A DNA stretch of 64,000 nucleotides from Taenia hydatigena (GCA_036345935.2 JADWOT020001810.1:62001-126000), one strand, 5' to 3'. Positions 24,401-38,719 are shown, numbered from the stretch's first letter. Made by a program: numbers and translations. The notes: generated from the sequence alone by a model not told the origin.

Positions 24401-27400
24401 AGCAAGGTGATGAACGGGCTTCGTTGACTAGCGTGAACTAAGTGATTTCATCACCGATCACTGTCTCGCCTTGTATATTTCTGTAACATGTTATACGAAG
24501 TGATGGAAGTCTCAGCACCGAGTGCTCCAAAGAAAGTGCAGAGACCTGATTGATATCAAGCAGCACGGTGGGCGATTTATTACAAACATCAGTTTACACT
24601 GCTATGTGCTTCCTCTTTATCAGTGAAATTTTCAAACGATGGTGTCTGACACACTCGGGTGTCTTGAATGTGAAATGCCTTCGAATGAAAAAAGCTAGTA
24701 GGTCGCAATCCTGCTGAAGCTCAGACTAGACCAGTATTTTGAAGTCTACGGAGTATATTATTTTTAGAGATAGAGGAGTTGTATTCTGCCAACATTTCTG
24801 GCTTTTAGTTTTGGTGAATTGGCTTTGATATTCAGGTGTTTTTCACTTTTTACGCATTTCTTTAAAACCGGCGTGCGGGGAAACCAGCATACTCTTACCT
24901 CAACGACATATTTTTAGAAGACCGAGACTGTTTCTCGCGTTGATGGCACAAATAAATGAAACCAGTGTCACGCTGTAACGCCCGTTGCCAGTGCAGCCAG
25001 TCGCAGCCTGATAAACTCGCAGGTGTGAATAAGCGCAATCTTTGGATTGCAACTGTCGCAGGCTCTATGAAATACATTTCAAGAGAACCTACACCATGAA
25101 ACATACTCAAATTGATAGTGAAGTACTAATTTAAATAAGACGTGAGTAAAGAAATCATTTGCAATTGTATGGGATAGAACCCTCCAACCACATCGCTTGT
25201 TCAACGATAAGGTAAATGCGCACAGATACGATAAAACCGAAGCAGTCACTTCGCTGACATATTGTGCGTAGTTTGTGTGATCTTAGCTCCTGACGTTCTC
25301 TTAAATCTCACTTTTCACAGCACATTTGCTCGCATGAGCAGGGATTTTCAACAGAGAGTGCTTAAAAGGGCAAAAGAGATTTGGCTGAAGCCTGATCATA
25401 CAAGTAAAAGCAACTGTAACAAGCAGTACTCACTTACTTGTGATTTTATGATATTTAAAATATCTCGCCTTAAATATCAGTCCACCTTAGCGCCTTTCAA
25501 TTTCTTGTGTGCTATGAAAGCACAGTACATCTTGCGTTGGTAGGATGAGGCGACGTTCCTCTACCTCAGTACGCTGCAAAACTAAGCAAAATCTCTCCAT
25601 GTGGCTTCCGTGCTCAAAAATCTGCCTCTTCGCTAAAGCACGGTGACCTCATAGTTGTAGTGATTGTGTGGCAATGGGGGAACCAATCAGCTTTATGAGG
25701 TCAGTGTGGGACGTGTATAAAGTCACGGGGACAGCACGAAGGGAATAGGCACAAAACATGCTAAAAGCGGTTGTGGCACTAATGTGTGCAGCTCATTGCT
25801 CAGTTATGCTTCTACTTCATTTTCTCATTTCTAGTCTCCTTTTCTGCTTGCTTCTCCTCCATTTTTGAAAGTGTCAATGCACGCCTTATGAGTATAATAT
25901 CTGCAAAACAAAAATTTAAATCAGAGGTTCGGATCATTTGCATCGACTTATTAAGGGCGAAGATTCTCTACACCTCACCTTTAGGTGAAGCACTTTTCTT
26001 TATGCCAAAGGCATAAGTAAACGGCAGCGATTTATTTTTAAAAAAATTGTATTGAGCTTAGAACACTGTAGCCGCTTATTACTGTTATGGGCTAAAAAAA
26101 CATATTTCGTATCGAATTATTCTACGTACACCTAAGTGCTTATTACATTCCATTTCTGAGGCGATATATCCCTTCAGTAGAACTCCGATGGGAATGGATA
26201 CGAAATCAAGTAGAAATGTAGTTTATTCAATTTCGTTTGCTTAGGGTTGCAAACCGTTATAGTAAAATTGATACATTGCTATCGCTTACTGTTACTCCGC
26301 AATGGTTTTTGTCGCTCCAAAGCTACTGATGTGTTCATCGTTTTACGCACCAACTAAAGTCCCAATTTACGCAATGAAATTCGCCTTTTAGCGCAGCTCG
26401 GAAGAATCCAATTTCACGGAGAAAATCATTGACACTGCAAGGCTGCTCTCTTAAAAGGTATCACAGTACAGCAGAAAAAATACATGAGTTTGATTTTGTT
26501 AACGAAATTAGCACTTTGTCTTATTTTATCAAGAATCTGCTTTGAATATACTTTTAGCCCAAAACGTCTGGATTGAAATGCAATCGGTAAATAGGAATGA
26601 ATATTAGGAGGTGTAAAAAGATTCACTGAATCAAAGTGAAAGCGTTAGCTCTTTTAGTACATTCTGCATCGAAAAAATACCAGTGGTGTTCTGCACACTA
26701 ACCCAATTGTTCCTAAGGTCACTTTCTCTTAAGTATGCCTGTTGAAGCAGCTTGGACACCCATTCACTGAGTTCTTCACTATTCTTTCATAAATAGCGTT
26801 TTGCAGCTTTCGTTTTACGCTTTATTCACTTACTGTGAAATACAAGTTGCACTGGATAGTAATCACGCTGAACCTCAGCACCAGACCTAAATATATTGCC
26901 TCTTATGTCTGAGCCAACCGCAGTTGGGTGAAAGTGGGAGTTGGCAGTGATGATGAGGACTGTGATTCGCTTGCTGTTCCCGCTGCTTATTAACCGATCC
27001 ACTCACCTGCCACGCAGTCTTGAGACAAAATTGTGATCTTTAAGTGGCAGCGTTGACAATGCTGCATTGCACTTTATGCAAATTCGATTCGAATGAATCA
27101 CACACAATAGCACGAAGGCATATAATTCTCAAAATAGTTATTTATTTGTGCCAACTCATTCCAACATCTCACTTGTGTCTAATACTGCTCTCCCCAATGC
27201 ACTGTCATTGCAGCACAGAGACATCTGAGTGTACTTCGTAAGTGCTCAGACTACTTTTAATAACAATGGGTTTTAGCAGCAGTTTTGGCTCTTTCTTCCT
27301 CAGTGACGAAGTGGTTTCCATTTTTGGGGGCGAAGACCTGGTGAGCGCGAAAGTGCAAAGGTGAGATTCGAGATTTTAAAACAGTTATTACCACTTTTTT

Positions 27401-30400
27401 TCGTCAAATATCATCAAAGAGTCTTTTTCTCGCACTATGTTCTTGCAGACGTTCCCCTAATATTGATTGGAGTCAAACAACACTGCATTTTCATCCCCAT
27501 CCACCAGTTGTTGGGAACTGAAAAGAAGGGAATTTGAGATACTATAATGGTAGGCTACGAAGGAGCCGAGTGAGAGAAAATTAAAAATTACTAAAATTAA
27601 GTCGGCGAATCTTCTAAAAGATATTGTATGTTTTGCGTTGCGCAATTAATCCTCTCTTCACGCATGCGCTAGTATTCTTGCCTCAAGTGCCTGGGTCTTA
27701 TATACAACGCAGCCATCGCGCAACCGCTGCACATCCCTAAAATATCAAATTATATGCTGATATTGCTAGACATCGACTAATGACTATCACTTGGGTAGAG
27801 TCAGCACCTTTCGAGGTAGAAATCGACTAGTTAATATGCAACAAAGACGACTCGCAGTTCCACGGAGGTGGAACGGACTGATCTTTGTGATTTGCCGGAT
27901 TACCTACATGACCACATAGTCCATACATCAAGAAAATTAAGGATACCAGACGTTGCGAAATGAACTCCGGACAAATGTAAATACCCACTAAGGATAATTT
28001 ACTTGCTTGTAATATTTAAAGAACCTTCAATGAATGCATAAAGACTGGTAAAGAGATATCTATGTACATCGAGAACAAAAAGTGCTGTCTGTATCAAAGG
28101 TCTTCCATTCTCACCCCATTTCAGTATTTAATGATAGCAATCAAGAAAGGGCCAAAGCCATTGTTAATGCGTTTACTATTAAGTCAGGGACCCTGTACTG
28201 TTAAAACCTCTCATAAGTGTCTGATTGCTATGACCACGGTAGATTCGAATCATGAACGAAATCAAATGGATGGGTTCGTGGAGTTGATTCGCAGCCTTGG
28301 AGGTTGAGATCTCAATGCACTTTGAGCATTTTACATTCTGATTAAATAATGTTACGAGAGGACGAATACAGTGCCTCTAAGAGGCTAATTTTGCTTACAG
28401 CGCTTCCTTGAAGCTGTGAGTGCGTGTGTGTCTAATCTGCAGAAAAATTATTGAGTTAGTGGCAGCAGATGGGTGAGTGGTTGGAAGTTTTAGTTGGTCA
28501 TCAAGGTGCTGATACAAACAACATTAATTTTTGGGGCTGTTAAGGGTTAATCGCCACCCTCAGTGGCATTACTTTTGCCTTCTGCTTTACCTCAAATGCG
28601 ATTAACTCAGCCACTTGAATCTCAGTGTCAGATTGTAGCACAGTTGTCTGTCCTCCATTGCTGCTCACCAGGCCTTATCTATCCCCACCATTCCACTGTC
28701 AGGCTAACTAAGCTTACGGCCATGTTGATCTACCATGCAATACCTTCCGCAAAATGAAATCAACGCCAAAAGATATGCATGTCAAAGGCCTTTCGTGTAC
28801 TCCTGAATCCGTTTTCCTGCAAGGCGCAGAGAATAACTATTCTAACGAGTAAGTATAGCATCTGCTACACAAGACTTGGTCTTCAATTAGGGAGTCGCGC
28901 AAAATGGTATTAGATGGTTGGGTGTTCAAAATCATCAAACGCATGCGAATAAGTCCAGTGCCTTAACGTCACGGACACGGGATCCATAACCGGGTATCAA
29001 CATTGTCAGTCTGCATTTCTCCTAGGGGTCGCATTCTTAATCGGTCAGTGTCTATCCACAGGGTTGCAGGACTCATTCAGGGATCACTGCGTCGAACTGT
29101 GTCCATCACAATAGGCATGAGACGCATCATCGAGTGCTTGACGCGTAGTGTTTTTACAATTGGCCCTTGTGCTATTGCTTCTTCTCACTCTGCCATCGTC
29201 TCTGTTTTTTGTTAGGGGCATAAGGTTACTCCTTTCTCTTAGCACGGAAATCTCTCTTATCCTCGATAGAATGATTAACGATTCAATTGTGCCGTTTTCT
29301 GTGTTTTTCATACATTTTCTATTTACTTATGCTTAGCGATTTGCTAGGTTTTGGTTAAGTGGTCTTTTTTAGGTAACTTTGAGGATGGCGATTCAAAGCC
29401 AACAATTCGTTATTCTCGTTATTCGGTTGGCACTACCTTCTTGCTAATTTTCTCCATTTTCGCGATTCCCTCGTAAAACCCAAAGTAGTTAAAAGGCGAT
29501 CATTTGACAAGCTGAAGTCTCATTTGCCTTTTGTTCGCCTGCGAAGAGTAGACGAAAATCCATTTACAGACCCTTGGTAGAACACTAGGGTTTTGTGTCT
29601 CAGATTCAATTATTGTGTGTAATGTTAAGTAAGTTGACTTCATTTATGAAATTGTAAGTTTTACAATGGTTTTGTTGGCCCTCCTTCTTGCATTGTTTCA
29701 TTTGATCGCTACGAATTTTTTTTCCTTCGTGTGAGATTTTACCTTTCTAAGGATATAAAAGGAGCAGCCAGGCATTTTATTTCTGTCATTTGTTTAGGCA
29801 AGCACCTTAGCATAGCTCGCTTTTCTCCGTCTCCAAGCTTGCAATTAACTCATTAGTAGGTTCAAATTTTCTTCTTTATCTCTTTTTTAGCTTTTAACCT
29901 CCAAAATTAAGCATTTTTTTGTCAATCCAGCCCCACATTCTGTTGTGAATTCTTTTCTTCTGTGCCACCTTTGCCTTGTGCTTCTAATTACTTGCCATTT
30001 TTATAGAGGGAGGGGGGTACTATTGAGCAGGTCTTATGCACCTTATTTGTAATAGTTGTTCCTTGCCCTACTGTTTGGGCGACTCTTCGATGCGTACGTG
30101 TTTTTCCCATAGTGATCCCTTCGATTTTCACTCCCAATCGCAACTTCTTTTTACGAGAAAATGGCCTCCTGGGTCGTATACAGTTTTAGTATGTGTAGTA
30201 TTTTTCGCGACCTATGAATCCGTCCCACGGTCGCCAGCGTTTGTCTTCATATCGAACAGTAAGACGGGTGTTTGTGGTCAACATTTAATCTTGGCTAAAC
30301 TCAAGCCAAACGACGACCAGACTGTAACACAAGTGTAGTGCGACGTATACAAGAGACGACTCCATGCCTATCGCATCAATTCCGGTTTTTCAAACAGTCA

Positions 30401-31847
30401 GCTTTTGATGTGCTTTTAGTCGGGCACAATGAAAGAGGGAATGCCTTAATAGCAGCACTGAGTAGTTGTGAGGTGGATGTAGTGGTTGGGTGGAGGTAAA
30501 GGGGTGTTTTGGTGTGGTTAAGCTGAACGAGTTCAGTGCGTACTACTAAGAGGCTGATCCTGACTTGCATGACAGGTTAGTCAGAAGGGTAATTCCTCTT
30601 TCCCTCCGTCCCCCACCCTACATTACCCTCGGAATTAGAGGACAATTTTGGGCTTAATTTGCCGGAACCACTAGCCTAAATGCATTCGTCTTCTGCACAT
30701 TCTCACATCAAGCTGCACTAATTGTCAAGCCGACACAGGAAATTGGCAAGTTTAAATAAAAAATAAAGGGTCTTTATAATCACCACTGTATGGTGGGCTG
30801 GAAATTAACATTGGCGCTGCCGCTACTGGCCAATCGACGTCTACACCGCTCAGGTGTCTAATTGCTGACTAGGTTGATGTCTCCTGCTGTTAAAGTTATC
30901 CACCATTGCAGACGCCTCCTTTCACAGGAAACTTGGTTTATCACCGCACTTTGTTATGCATAGGCACTGATGCTGGGCTGCTTGCTGCTTCCGTTCTGCG
31001 GACGAGACGTCCGCTATCCAATGAGGGATTCGCGTGCTCTTTGTCCATGTGGAAACACTGCTACCATCGCAAAGTCATTGAAGATCATGCATCGAGAAGG
31101 AAAGGGGGGACCGGAATGTTTAGTTACGTCTCCTGGCGGCACTTTGGTGTGGAACAGCACAAAACTGTAAATTCTGATTCCTTACCGTTCCTGATGTCTG
31201 CATCTCCCCCTGAAGCTGTGATGATATCTTCACAGTGTTGTATGTTCCTGCAAATTCTTCATCACTAGTAAATTTTGAAATATTACTCATTTGTATGTGC
31301 ATTTTTTGAAGAAAAGAGGAACGTGAGGATCGGCAGCACAAGAATCGGATGCTGGAGTGCTAAGAACTCTCAGCAACAAATAACTGTGATGAAACAACCG
31401 CTAACACTTACATCAATTAGGAGAATTATGAAGGCTCGCCAAAATAAGTGCCACCCATGTGGGATAACTAAAAAATATGCTTTCAACTCTATCAGAATTA
31501 CCTTTTCTCCTATTGCATGGACCATAAAGTTGCGCGATGCATTTCCGATTGCTTGCTAACTGAGTGACTGACTTGTGATGAGAAGCAGTTTTGCATTGCA
31601 GTGTGTGATGGTCAGACTCAAAAATCATTCAGCCACTGCTTCGATAGTCTACACTTCCTTTTTTTTCAATTGCTGATGTAGATGTAGATGTAGACCAAGC
31701 ATTTGTTGCTGCAGTACATCTAGTCGGTAATATTTGAAGAAATTATGAAAACCTGATGCATGGCAGCGCAAGACCTTCTCCTTCCAAAAAACCTTCTTTC
31801 AGGCTTTGCGATTGGATAGGATCTAGACACCGCGTTAGTTTTTCATT
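21401..31847. other. Long stretch with no gene recognised
   Basis: Only short open frames are present and none shows a domain, signal peptide or paired splice sites. A minus-strand reading near 21620-21700 (GHHFRMLTDKRA) faintly resembles an RNase H segment but does not fit the order of the nearby pol fragment. A short CTT microsatellite lies near 23703-23719. Old, unrecognised retroelement pieces and exons of large-intron genes cannot be excluded by eye. Confidence 0.4.
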
Positions 31848-32618
31848 TTTAATCCAATACATCTCTTTCCTCATTAAGAATTTTCGCTATTTAATTGCTC
31901 CAATCGCTCCAAGACAACCTCACTGATTTATAATGAAACAGAGCCACCTACCCCACCCTTTTTTCTGGTCTATACATGCAAGATAATGCTGTGTTCTATA
32001 GCAGTGGTTGCAGTGCTTAATTTTGACATGAACAATAAGCTGCACTAGGCTCTAGCCATCCAGTTAACATCGCTTTTAATCCTTAGCATTTTCTTACTTG
32101 GTGGCTAACAATTTGCCATTAGGTCTAACTAACTTGCTTCGCAGTGCCGATCGCAAACACTCGGAGGCAAGGCGGCCAGTGAAAAGCGCAGTTGTACAGT
32201 CTACTTTCCCCTTCGCATCAGCAGTAAGCTCTTTCGGTCACGCTGGGAGACGGAAATTGCATTCGCTGCAACATCACAACGGTACATTCGTTTGTTCAAA
32301 TCTTTACCCACTATATCCAATCATCACTAACTTCCAATAATTTTCGCCACTATCACTTACATTTATTGTGGATGTCTTACTAGGTGAGGCGAATGGTTGC
32401 AACATGTGTGAAGACAGAATTATTCTTGTAAGCCACTTTCATTACCAACACAAATTGGCGTCACAAGGCATTCCGTGAATGGTCACATGAGAATAGTTTG
32501 CAGGTAGATGCTTGTCTTACGATTGGCAGGACTCGAGATTGGTAATTGAAGCGGAAAAATGCTGTTAAATAGACCTGCTGTCAACTAAGTAGCTAGGGCA
32601 TGCCGAAGCTATCTTGTA
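31848..32618 (+). repeat. Dispersed repeat, copy 2
   Basis: This is the plus-strand partner of the inverted copy at 2005-2572. Homology begins at the block AATACATCTCTTTCCTCATT and ends near the block CTAAGTAGCTAGGGCATGCC. The middle (about 32150-32440) contains extra sequence missing from copy 1. Translations of the shared part (for example LPLGLTNLLRSAD) are open only briefly. A GATGTA trimer repeat lies just upstream at 31675-31695. Confidence 0.8.
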
Positions 32619-35186
32619 TTCATTTCATTCATTTCCACCACACTTCTTCCAAATAACTAACTGGAGGGCACATCGAGTAAATTTACTGGCCCGGGACAGA
32701 GGCACTCCACTTGAATTGATACCTTTCTAAAAGTAACATTTTGCACACAATTTTTATTGAGTTGAGGTGGATAGATGCTGCAATTTGCATAACGTCTAAC
32801 AACATCTTTCATACTGGCTCTTTAATGCAATTGTGGAGGACTGATATTGAATGAAGGACTGGTGATACAGCGCCACGATGTTAAACGCAGACCTTCGTGG
32901 TCAAAAGCACTTGTTGGACGTCAATAAAAAATGCAAATAAGTCAAGGGGAATCAGCACACTTGCATGCTTCCTGCAAGGACTGCTTCAAATCACTGTCCC
33001 GCTGACAGCACAAATGCCACTTTTAGCTGACATTGTAGTAACCCTTATGCCGCACTCTATAAAGGCTTCTGTTATTTCTCTAGTAAATCTGTTCCAACTC
33101 CACTTGCAATATTTGTCAACCTGGTTAGCCCTCACTTTACAAAAAATAGCCGTAGCATTAATTAATAGGGCCTCATGCGCACAAATATGTATGTATATCT
33201 ACCAAATGACACTACTGCAGCACCAATGAGGGTGGTACAAATCTAAGTCAGTGAATTTTAAATGCCAGCCAAAAATGTTTGGACACGGCTGCTACTTCTC
33301 TTGGCTTAAGTTTGGCTGATTTTCTGAACCCAGACGAAAGACAAACAATTACGACGTTTAAAGTACCTTTGTCTGAGCCGATCGGATCAAAACTCACTTT
33401 CTATTGTCTCGTCGCATTTGGAACTCATCAACGACGTTGAGTCAACATCGGAGGTACCTTAAAAATGGATATGAGCCTTTGACAGAGAATTCTCTCCAAG
33501 TCAAGAACATTTGGCTGTTACAGGCGTCGCATTACCAGAAATTTTCCACCGACACTCTTTGTTTTGTAACGTTGATTCTGAGCCTGACAGAAAAGTCAAA
33601 AGTATGACAAGTTAAGGCGGCTCAATCGTTGACAATCAATTAAACAAAGTTCATATAAAAAACGAAGAAGTTCATATAACGCCTTACAGCTTGACCAATC
33701 TGAGTTTCCGTCCAGTTGATGCTACGCACTAGTTCTTCGTGTTCATTCATATTAAGGTAGCTTTACTTGTTATAGCATTTTATCATTTCACCATTTTGGT
33801 ATAAAGTAAAGAGAACCCTGTGCCTGTGTAAATAAAGAAGAGGTGCAAAATAAGTGAGCCAAGAAACGAAAGCAAAAAAGCACTCGTGTGACTGACATAA
33901 AGCCACTTAATGTCACAGCACTAGGGTGCATACTGGACCACACCGCGCCTTTGTCCATGTCTGCGTAGAGCTTATCAGCTTAACATCAAACGCTGTATTA
34001 AAAAAGGAACGCGACAAACGTTCCATATCGTCATGTACTGGAATGCAGGGTTGGAGGCCCGCGTGCATCCAATACTTGCCACTATACCTTGGGCATGTAA
34101 TTGTTAATGACGCTCCTCCTCGGCTCACACTATCTAGTGCACATACAGCTCCATTACATCGGATACACGCATAGTAGCACTCAGTCAACCAACATTATGT
34201 GTAATAGACCGGTCAATATGTGCGTGTGCTTTAAATGGTAGAACCACAAGTACCATGCGTAAATAAGGCAGCTGACACGGCGAAACATTTCATTCCTTTC
34301 CACTACGATCAACTTCCACCTTCATCACTGTTAGCAGCAATGCTCCTAAAACACGTGTCACGAGGGCGTCAGGAATATGTTACTTTTAGCACCTCTAACG
34401 GCCAAACGTTCTGACGAAGACAATATGATTCCAGCACGACCACTCACACCAGACAGGACTGCACATACCTTTCAACGCCACATCTTATGCCGCTGAGGTG
34501 AAGCTGATGAAGATTACTAGGCGGGCAGGTCCAGAGACAGCGAAATAAACAGATCTCCCCACCGTCTGTCTATCCACCCACACATCAACCTTCCAAATAA
34601 GCCAAACAGATAGTTAGAAAGACCGCAAGTAAAGAAGTAGATGAAACTAAACGCTTGGCAGTGCACATTTGCCTGTCCCGGGAGACGACTACTAATTAAT
34701 GGCCGTCAGGAATGATAACCCAGCCAACCCAAGGACGACGCCAAACCACACTGAAACTACTGCATCGCTACAGTAGGAGGGGCGAACAAATCGAGCTTAT
34801 CAGTGGGTTGCCTTCAAGCCATCATCGTGACAATACGTTCCCAATAAACACTTCATTCACAAGTATTTCGGAGGCAGGCAATCAAGAATGCTTATTTGCA
34901 ATGATAAACGTACACAGTTTAGTAGTTTACACAAGGAACACTAAGCAGTCAAATTAGCGCCCTTTCCCATGCCTCTACGTTTGTTTACAAAATAACATCG
35001 ATGGAAAGGAATCCAGAAGAAACCGACGAAATTGCTTGATATTCATTAAAATTTGAATGCGCGTAAAAATGGGCATTAAATTACGAAATGAACCTTCTCA
35101 ACTCCGCAAATAAGTGGGAAGAAGTAAAGCAGCAGCAAGCTTCCTAACTCCAAGCAGACTAATTAGAACAACTAGCTTAATACAAT
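32619..35186. other. No gene recognised
   Basis: Frames at 32897-33229 (plus, 110 codons) and 33913-34188 (both strands) were examined. None has a recognisable domain or consistent splice context. Confidence 0.45.
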
Positions 35187-35368
35187 TGTGCGAGGCCCCT
35201 TGAAGGCAAAAGAAGGCAGAATGCTTAAGTAGAATGTACATATTCAATAGGCAGAGGGGAACGAACTGCCCACATGGCCTTCGGGGCCAGCCTACGCAGC
35301 TAGGTCGATATGGTCACCTCTATGTGACCAAAACCAGAATTAGCGGCCATAACGAACAGTGTATTACA
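35187..35368 (+). mobile_element. Putative solo LTR (TRIM-like), copy 1
   Basis: This 182-bp element starts TGTGCGAGG and ends GTATTACA. It is alignable end to end with the element at 54608-54798. Shared blocks are TCGAAGGCAAAAGAAGGCAGA-like near the start and GGCCAGCCTACGCAGCTAGG in the middle. The TG...CA termini and the small size suit an LTR. Taeniid genomes are known to carry abundant miniature LTR elements (Ta-TRIMs), but assignment to that family is inferred, not checked. No clear 5-bp duplication flanks this copy (ACAAT on the left, ATACC on the right), and no internal region or second LTR was found nearby. Confidence 0.65.
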
Positions 35369-37414
35369 ATACCACTTATAATAATGCAATAATGAAGCCC
35401 TCAGATTTGGTTGGTGGTCAATCAAGAGCCCAAGTTGCGCAGTGGCAATCACTGGGCAGACTGCCCGAATATTGCAGAGGGCTAGGTTACGCTATGATGG
35501 ACCCATGCTAGACAGAGCTCTAGTCCTCCTCCCCAAATGTGCAGACAACATCTAACAGAGGCAATAGATGCATGAATTGAACACAAAGTCAAAACAGCAT
35601 TCTGCTTTTGTAAGTTAAATGTCGTGCGCATTGATTATGCAAAACTTAGCTAAATTTTGTAAACCAGTTTAGCTAGGTATATAATCAAGTTATTTCGTTG
35701 GGTTTCGAGTGCCAATGTCATCGCAAAGTTGTTGCTTGTGTGGCGAAGTTTCAAAGGCATTTAAGCCTTAAGAGCGCTAGATTATGGCCTTGTCCGTCTT
35801 AAATTGTGTGCCTGTGCATATTTGGATTAATGTGGTGTTAGAAGCAGCTACCAAACCAGGCGACTGTGAACTAAACCAGAAGGTGAGAAGGAGGAGGAGG
35901 GTGTATGCCTTTATTCAGCAGAAAATGGTATCCGCGCCGTTTTTTTCTGTAGTCGATGACGACGCACTAGACAGCACTTGATCCTCGGAAGTAGAAGTGA
36001 ATGTCTGTGTGTGGGGAGGAGGATGGAGGTAGTGTGCGCATCTTTAATGGGCTTAAGAGTCGATGCGATATTAAGTTGACATTGGCCGTACAGAGCTCGC
36101 TAACTGAGAAACATTGTGTGCAGAGAAATTTGCAAAATTGCCTCTAAAGACATTCTTGTGCGCGTAACGTAGTGTATGGCTTGCGATACCCCTTTCCATC
36201 TTTACCACAATAAATGCGGTAGTGTCGCCTTCTCAGCGCACCCCTTAAACACGTGAGTCCTCTTTACCTCGCAAAAGCACTACTTTCTGTCGTGAGTTAT
36301 TTTGTTGTCCCCTACTTTCAAGATGAATGACACGAAAATGTATGCATGCATGTCTGCTCGAAATAGCATCAGCGCAAGAAGGTAAGTCTTCAATTTACGA
36401 ACAGCTTGCGTTCCAAGCAATGCAGTCCTAACAGTGGTAACTAGTTAGCGGGTCACGAAAAAGGTTTCAGGAGGAGCAGAAGGAGGGTGGTTGTTGTCGC
36501 TACTCCACCATCCAACGCGATGTCCACTTGCTGACAGTCTTCTGCTGAATTGTTCTGGAGGCGAAATGGGATTCTTGCTGAATTAACGATCAGTAGAAGC
36601 TGCAAGTCGAGGTGGTTATTTGATCGGACATTGGCTAGGGTGGCAGGGGAGGTCGCAGACAGACCGAGACCGCAAAGAGAGATCGAGAAGGAGGAAGAAG
36701 GGAAGAGAGGCACCATCCGCATTTACTTTTTTATAAATGCGCTCTGTCACAAAATCAACAAAATGACAGTGTTATTCCATAAGAAAAGGCTGTAAAAACT
36801 CGGTTATTGATGAGTTGTGAGCAAGTTGTTTAAAATGTTTCGGGAGAATGGGGAGAAGGAGGGAGAACGCCCTTCTCCTTACCGTTACCAAACCAACTTT
36901 TACATCGTTTAACAACTAATCGTATACGATGCAGGGAAGGAAGGTGGTAAATAGGAAGATCTATTTCTCTGAAGATGAAAGTGCTGATTACTGATCCACT
37001 CTACCTACAGAACCTTGCAAGCAGTGTGATCGCTTACACCAGTCAATCAAACTACACATCAAAGGCGGTCGTCACACAATACGTCAATAAAGCATCCTTT
37101 GCTTGCGCCCTAAATATTCGCAAATGGCCATCACCATCACCACCACGACCACCAAAGGCTACGTCACCGAGTTGCAGTCCACCCACTCGCCAACTCACAC
37201 TCTTTCAAAAAACAAGGCGTGTACACGCACGCACTAGAGAAGTCGATTAGCGCATATTCGAGAAGTAAAGCTATTGCAGCATATGCGAGACAGAGGAATG
37301 CGTTATGGGGCAAACACCTTCGAAGTAGGCTAATTCCGCAATGGACGTGATCTCGCGTTCATGCCTTCAGTGACAGGCAAACATTCACTCACTTGGTTAG
37401 ATAAGGCCCCATCA
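35369..37414. other. No gene recognised
   Basis: The stretch contains short GA-rich runs (about 35886, 36660-36720). Frames at 36453-36722 and 36975-37250 are low-complexity and unsupported. Confidence 0.45.
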
Positions 37415-37641
37415 TCAGCAGCAACAACAACCGGATGCGCGTTCGAGTGCCACAGATGGTTGATCATCATCATCATCAGTTGATCTATCATCAATGCAAG
37501 CTTTTTTTAATCCACCCAGAACGGGTTTCCTGAGTGAATTGTCTTCTAGATCAGGTTTATCCTTATACTTCTCTCCGATTCGTCTGCACAAAATTGAACC
37601 GCTTATACCACCTAATGCGTTAACGCTCCTGTAGAAAGAAG
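37415..37641 (-). CDS. Candidate terminal exon, Cys-tailed protein, family unknown
   Basis: On the minus strand a strong pyrimidine-rich acceptor (TTCCTTTTTACAG) is followed at 37641 by an open frame of 75 codons including the stop. The product starts ASFYRSVNALGG, passes a charged segment (EKYKDKPDLEDNSLRKP) and an Asp run, and ends SGCCCC. The Asp run is encoded by a GAT microsatellite at about 37457-37473. A C-terminal cysteine cluster after a charged tail is typical of prenylated or palmitoylated proteins such as Rab-type GTPases, but no GTP-binding motif was found in the window, so this is only a hint. The acceptor is phase 1, compatible with the exon candidate at 38285-38470. An alternative acceptor 11 bases further in (TTTCTACAG) would break that phase. 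Confidence 0.35.
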
Positions 37642-38284
37642 CTGTAAAAAGGAAGCGAAAAATTTGCAGAAGCTTGGGGGAGGGTCCATAGGGGATGTCG
37701 TATAGCATTATGCGATACGAAGTTAGTGGATCTCCCACACGTCCACATTTGGGTCACAACTAATCATTTAGTCCGGTAAAAGCTGCCATTTACTTCCATT
37801 CCTCCAAACTCCAGTTGTGAACAGTGCCGGGAATGAGCGCCAGGTGGACAATCCTACGGTGACACGTAAGATGGACCAGAAGCAGGTAAAAAGTTAAAAC
37901 AGAGGTAACTAGAGTAAAACTCTTCTCCACAGCTGCGACCTGTCCCCGTATGACGATGTGCAACCGGCCTGACGATCAATTGAAGGCGTAGATTATTTAA
38001 AAGGGGCTTCCGCATGGGCTTTTTCTCACAACTATCTATGTATAAACTGTAGAAAAAATAGCGAAGATATTTGCAAAGTGAGAATAAATATGATGAGGCA
38101 CCTAAAGAAATGGATTACGTAGTTCATTCCGAGTCCATTCCAAAGTCTTTATTCTTTGATTCGAGTGACTCTACCGTGAGGCGTACTCTCACGAAAGGTA
38201 GAGTAAAAAAAGGGGCAAGAAAATCATTGCACCATGTCAACAAAGAGTAAGGTAGGGAAGTGCAAACAAACGTGAAATATTTAC

Positions 38285-38470
38285 CACTCTCTTGATGGCA
38301 CGGCATCTCCGACACCAACCAATGATATGGATGCAAAGACACTTTCATCTTATTCACTGCTTCAATCTTGTCCTTATAGTCAATCGCATCCACAGTTCCA
38401 TCCTGGACAAAGTAAGATCTCCTTTGGTCGTTCGTTGGATGGCTAGTTGATGTCCTATTTGATTTCAACT
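38285..38470 (-). CDS. Candidate internal exon, family unknown
   Basis: This minus-strand segment of 186 nt lies between an acceptor (AAGCAAATTGCAG) and a donor (AGTG/GTAAAT), both read on the minus strand. It is open throughout and has a protein-like composition: SNRTSTSHPTNDQRRSYF, then DGTVDAIDYKDKIEAVNK, then SLHPYHWLVSEMPCHQES. Both ends are phase 1. It would therefore splice in frame to the Cys-tailed exon candidate at 37415-37641 across an intron of about 640 bases. No upstream exon or start was found. The family is not recognised. Chance open sequence with plausible sites is possible. Confidence 0.33.
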
Positions 38471-38719
38471 CTGCAATTTGCTTGTATTACACCACTCGCC
38501 TACTCACTTGACATTTAATCGCATTCTTCCTTCCGTGGATCCCCTACTTCCTTTCTTTCCATAGGCTGAAGTGGACACTGTGTGGTAGGAAGGGAGACGT
38601 ACCACAACGTCCCAAAGGCACTCGTCGCAGCGGAATACTGTGGGTCAGCAAGCTCTAAAGGGAGGCAAAATTGGTGACGCGGCACATAAAACTGGCGACG
38701 ACTCGCATGATAGGTGTGG

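Noticed and set aside
28230..28260. tRNA B-box-like GATTCGAATC
   Set aside because: No A box, acceptor stem or anticodon stem could be folded around it by eye.
29030..29060. Spliced-leader RNA gene suggested by TTAATCGGTC
   Set aside because: Only a ten-base coincidence. The surrounding leader sequence and a following GT donor and Sm site are absent.
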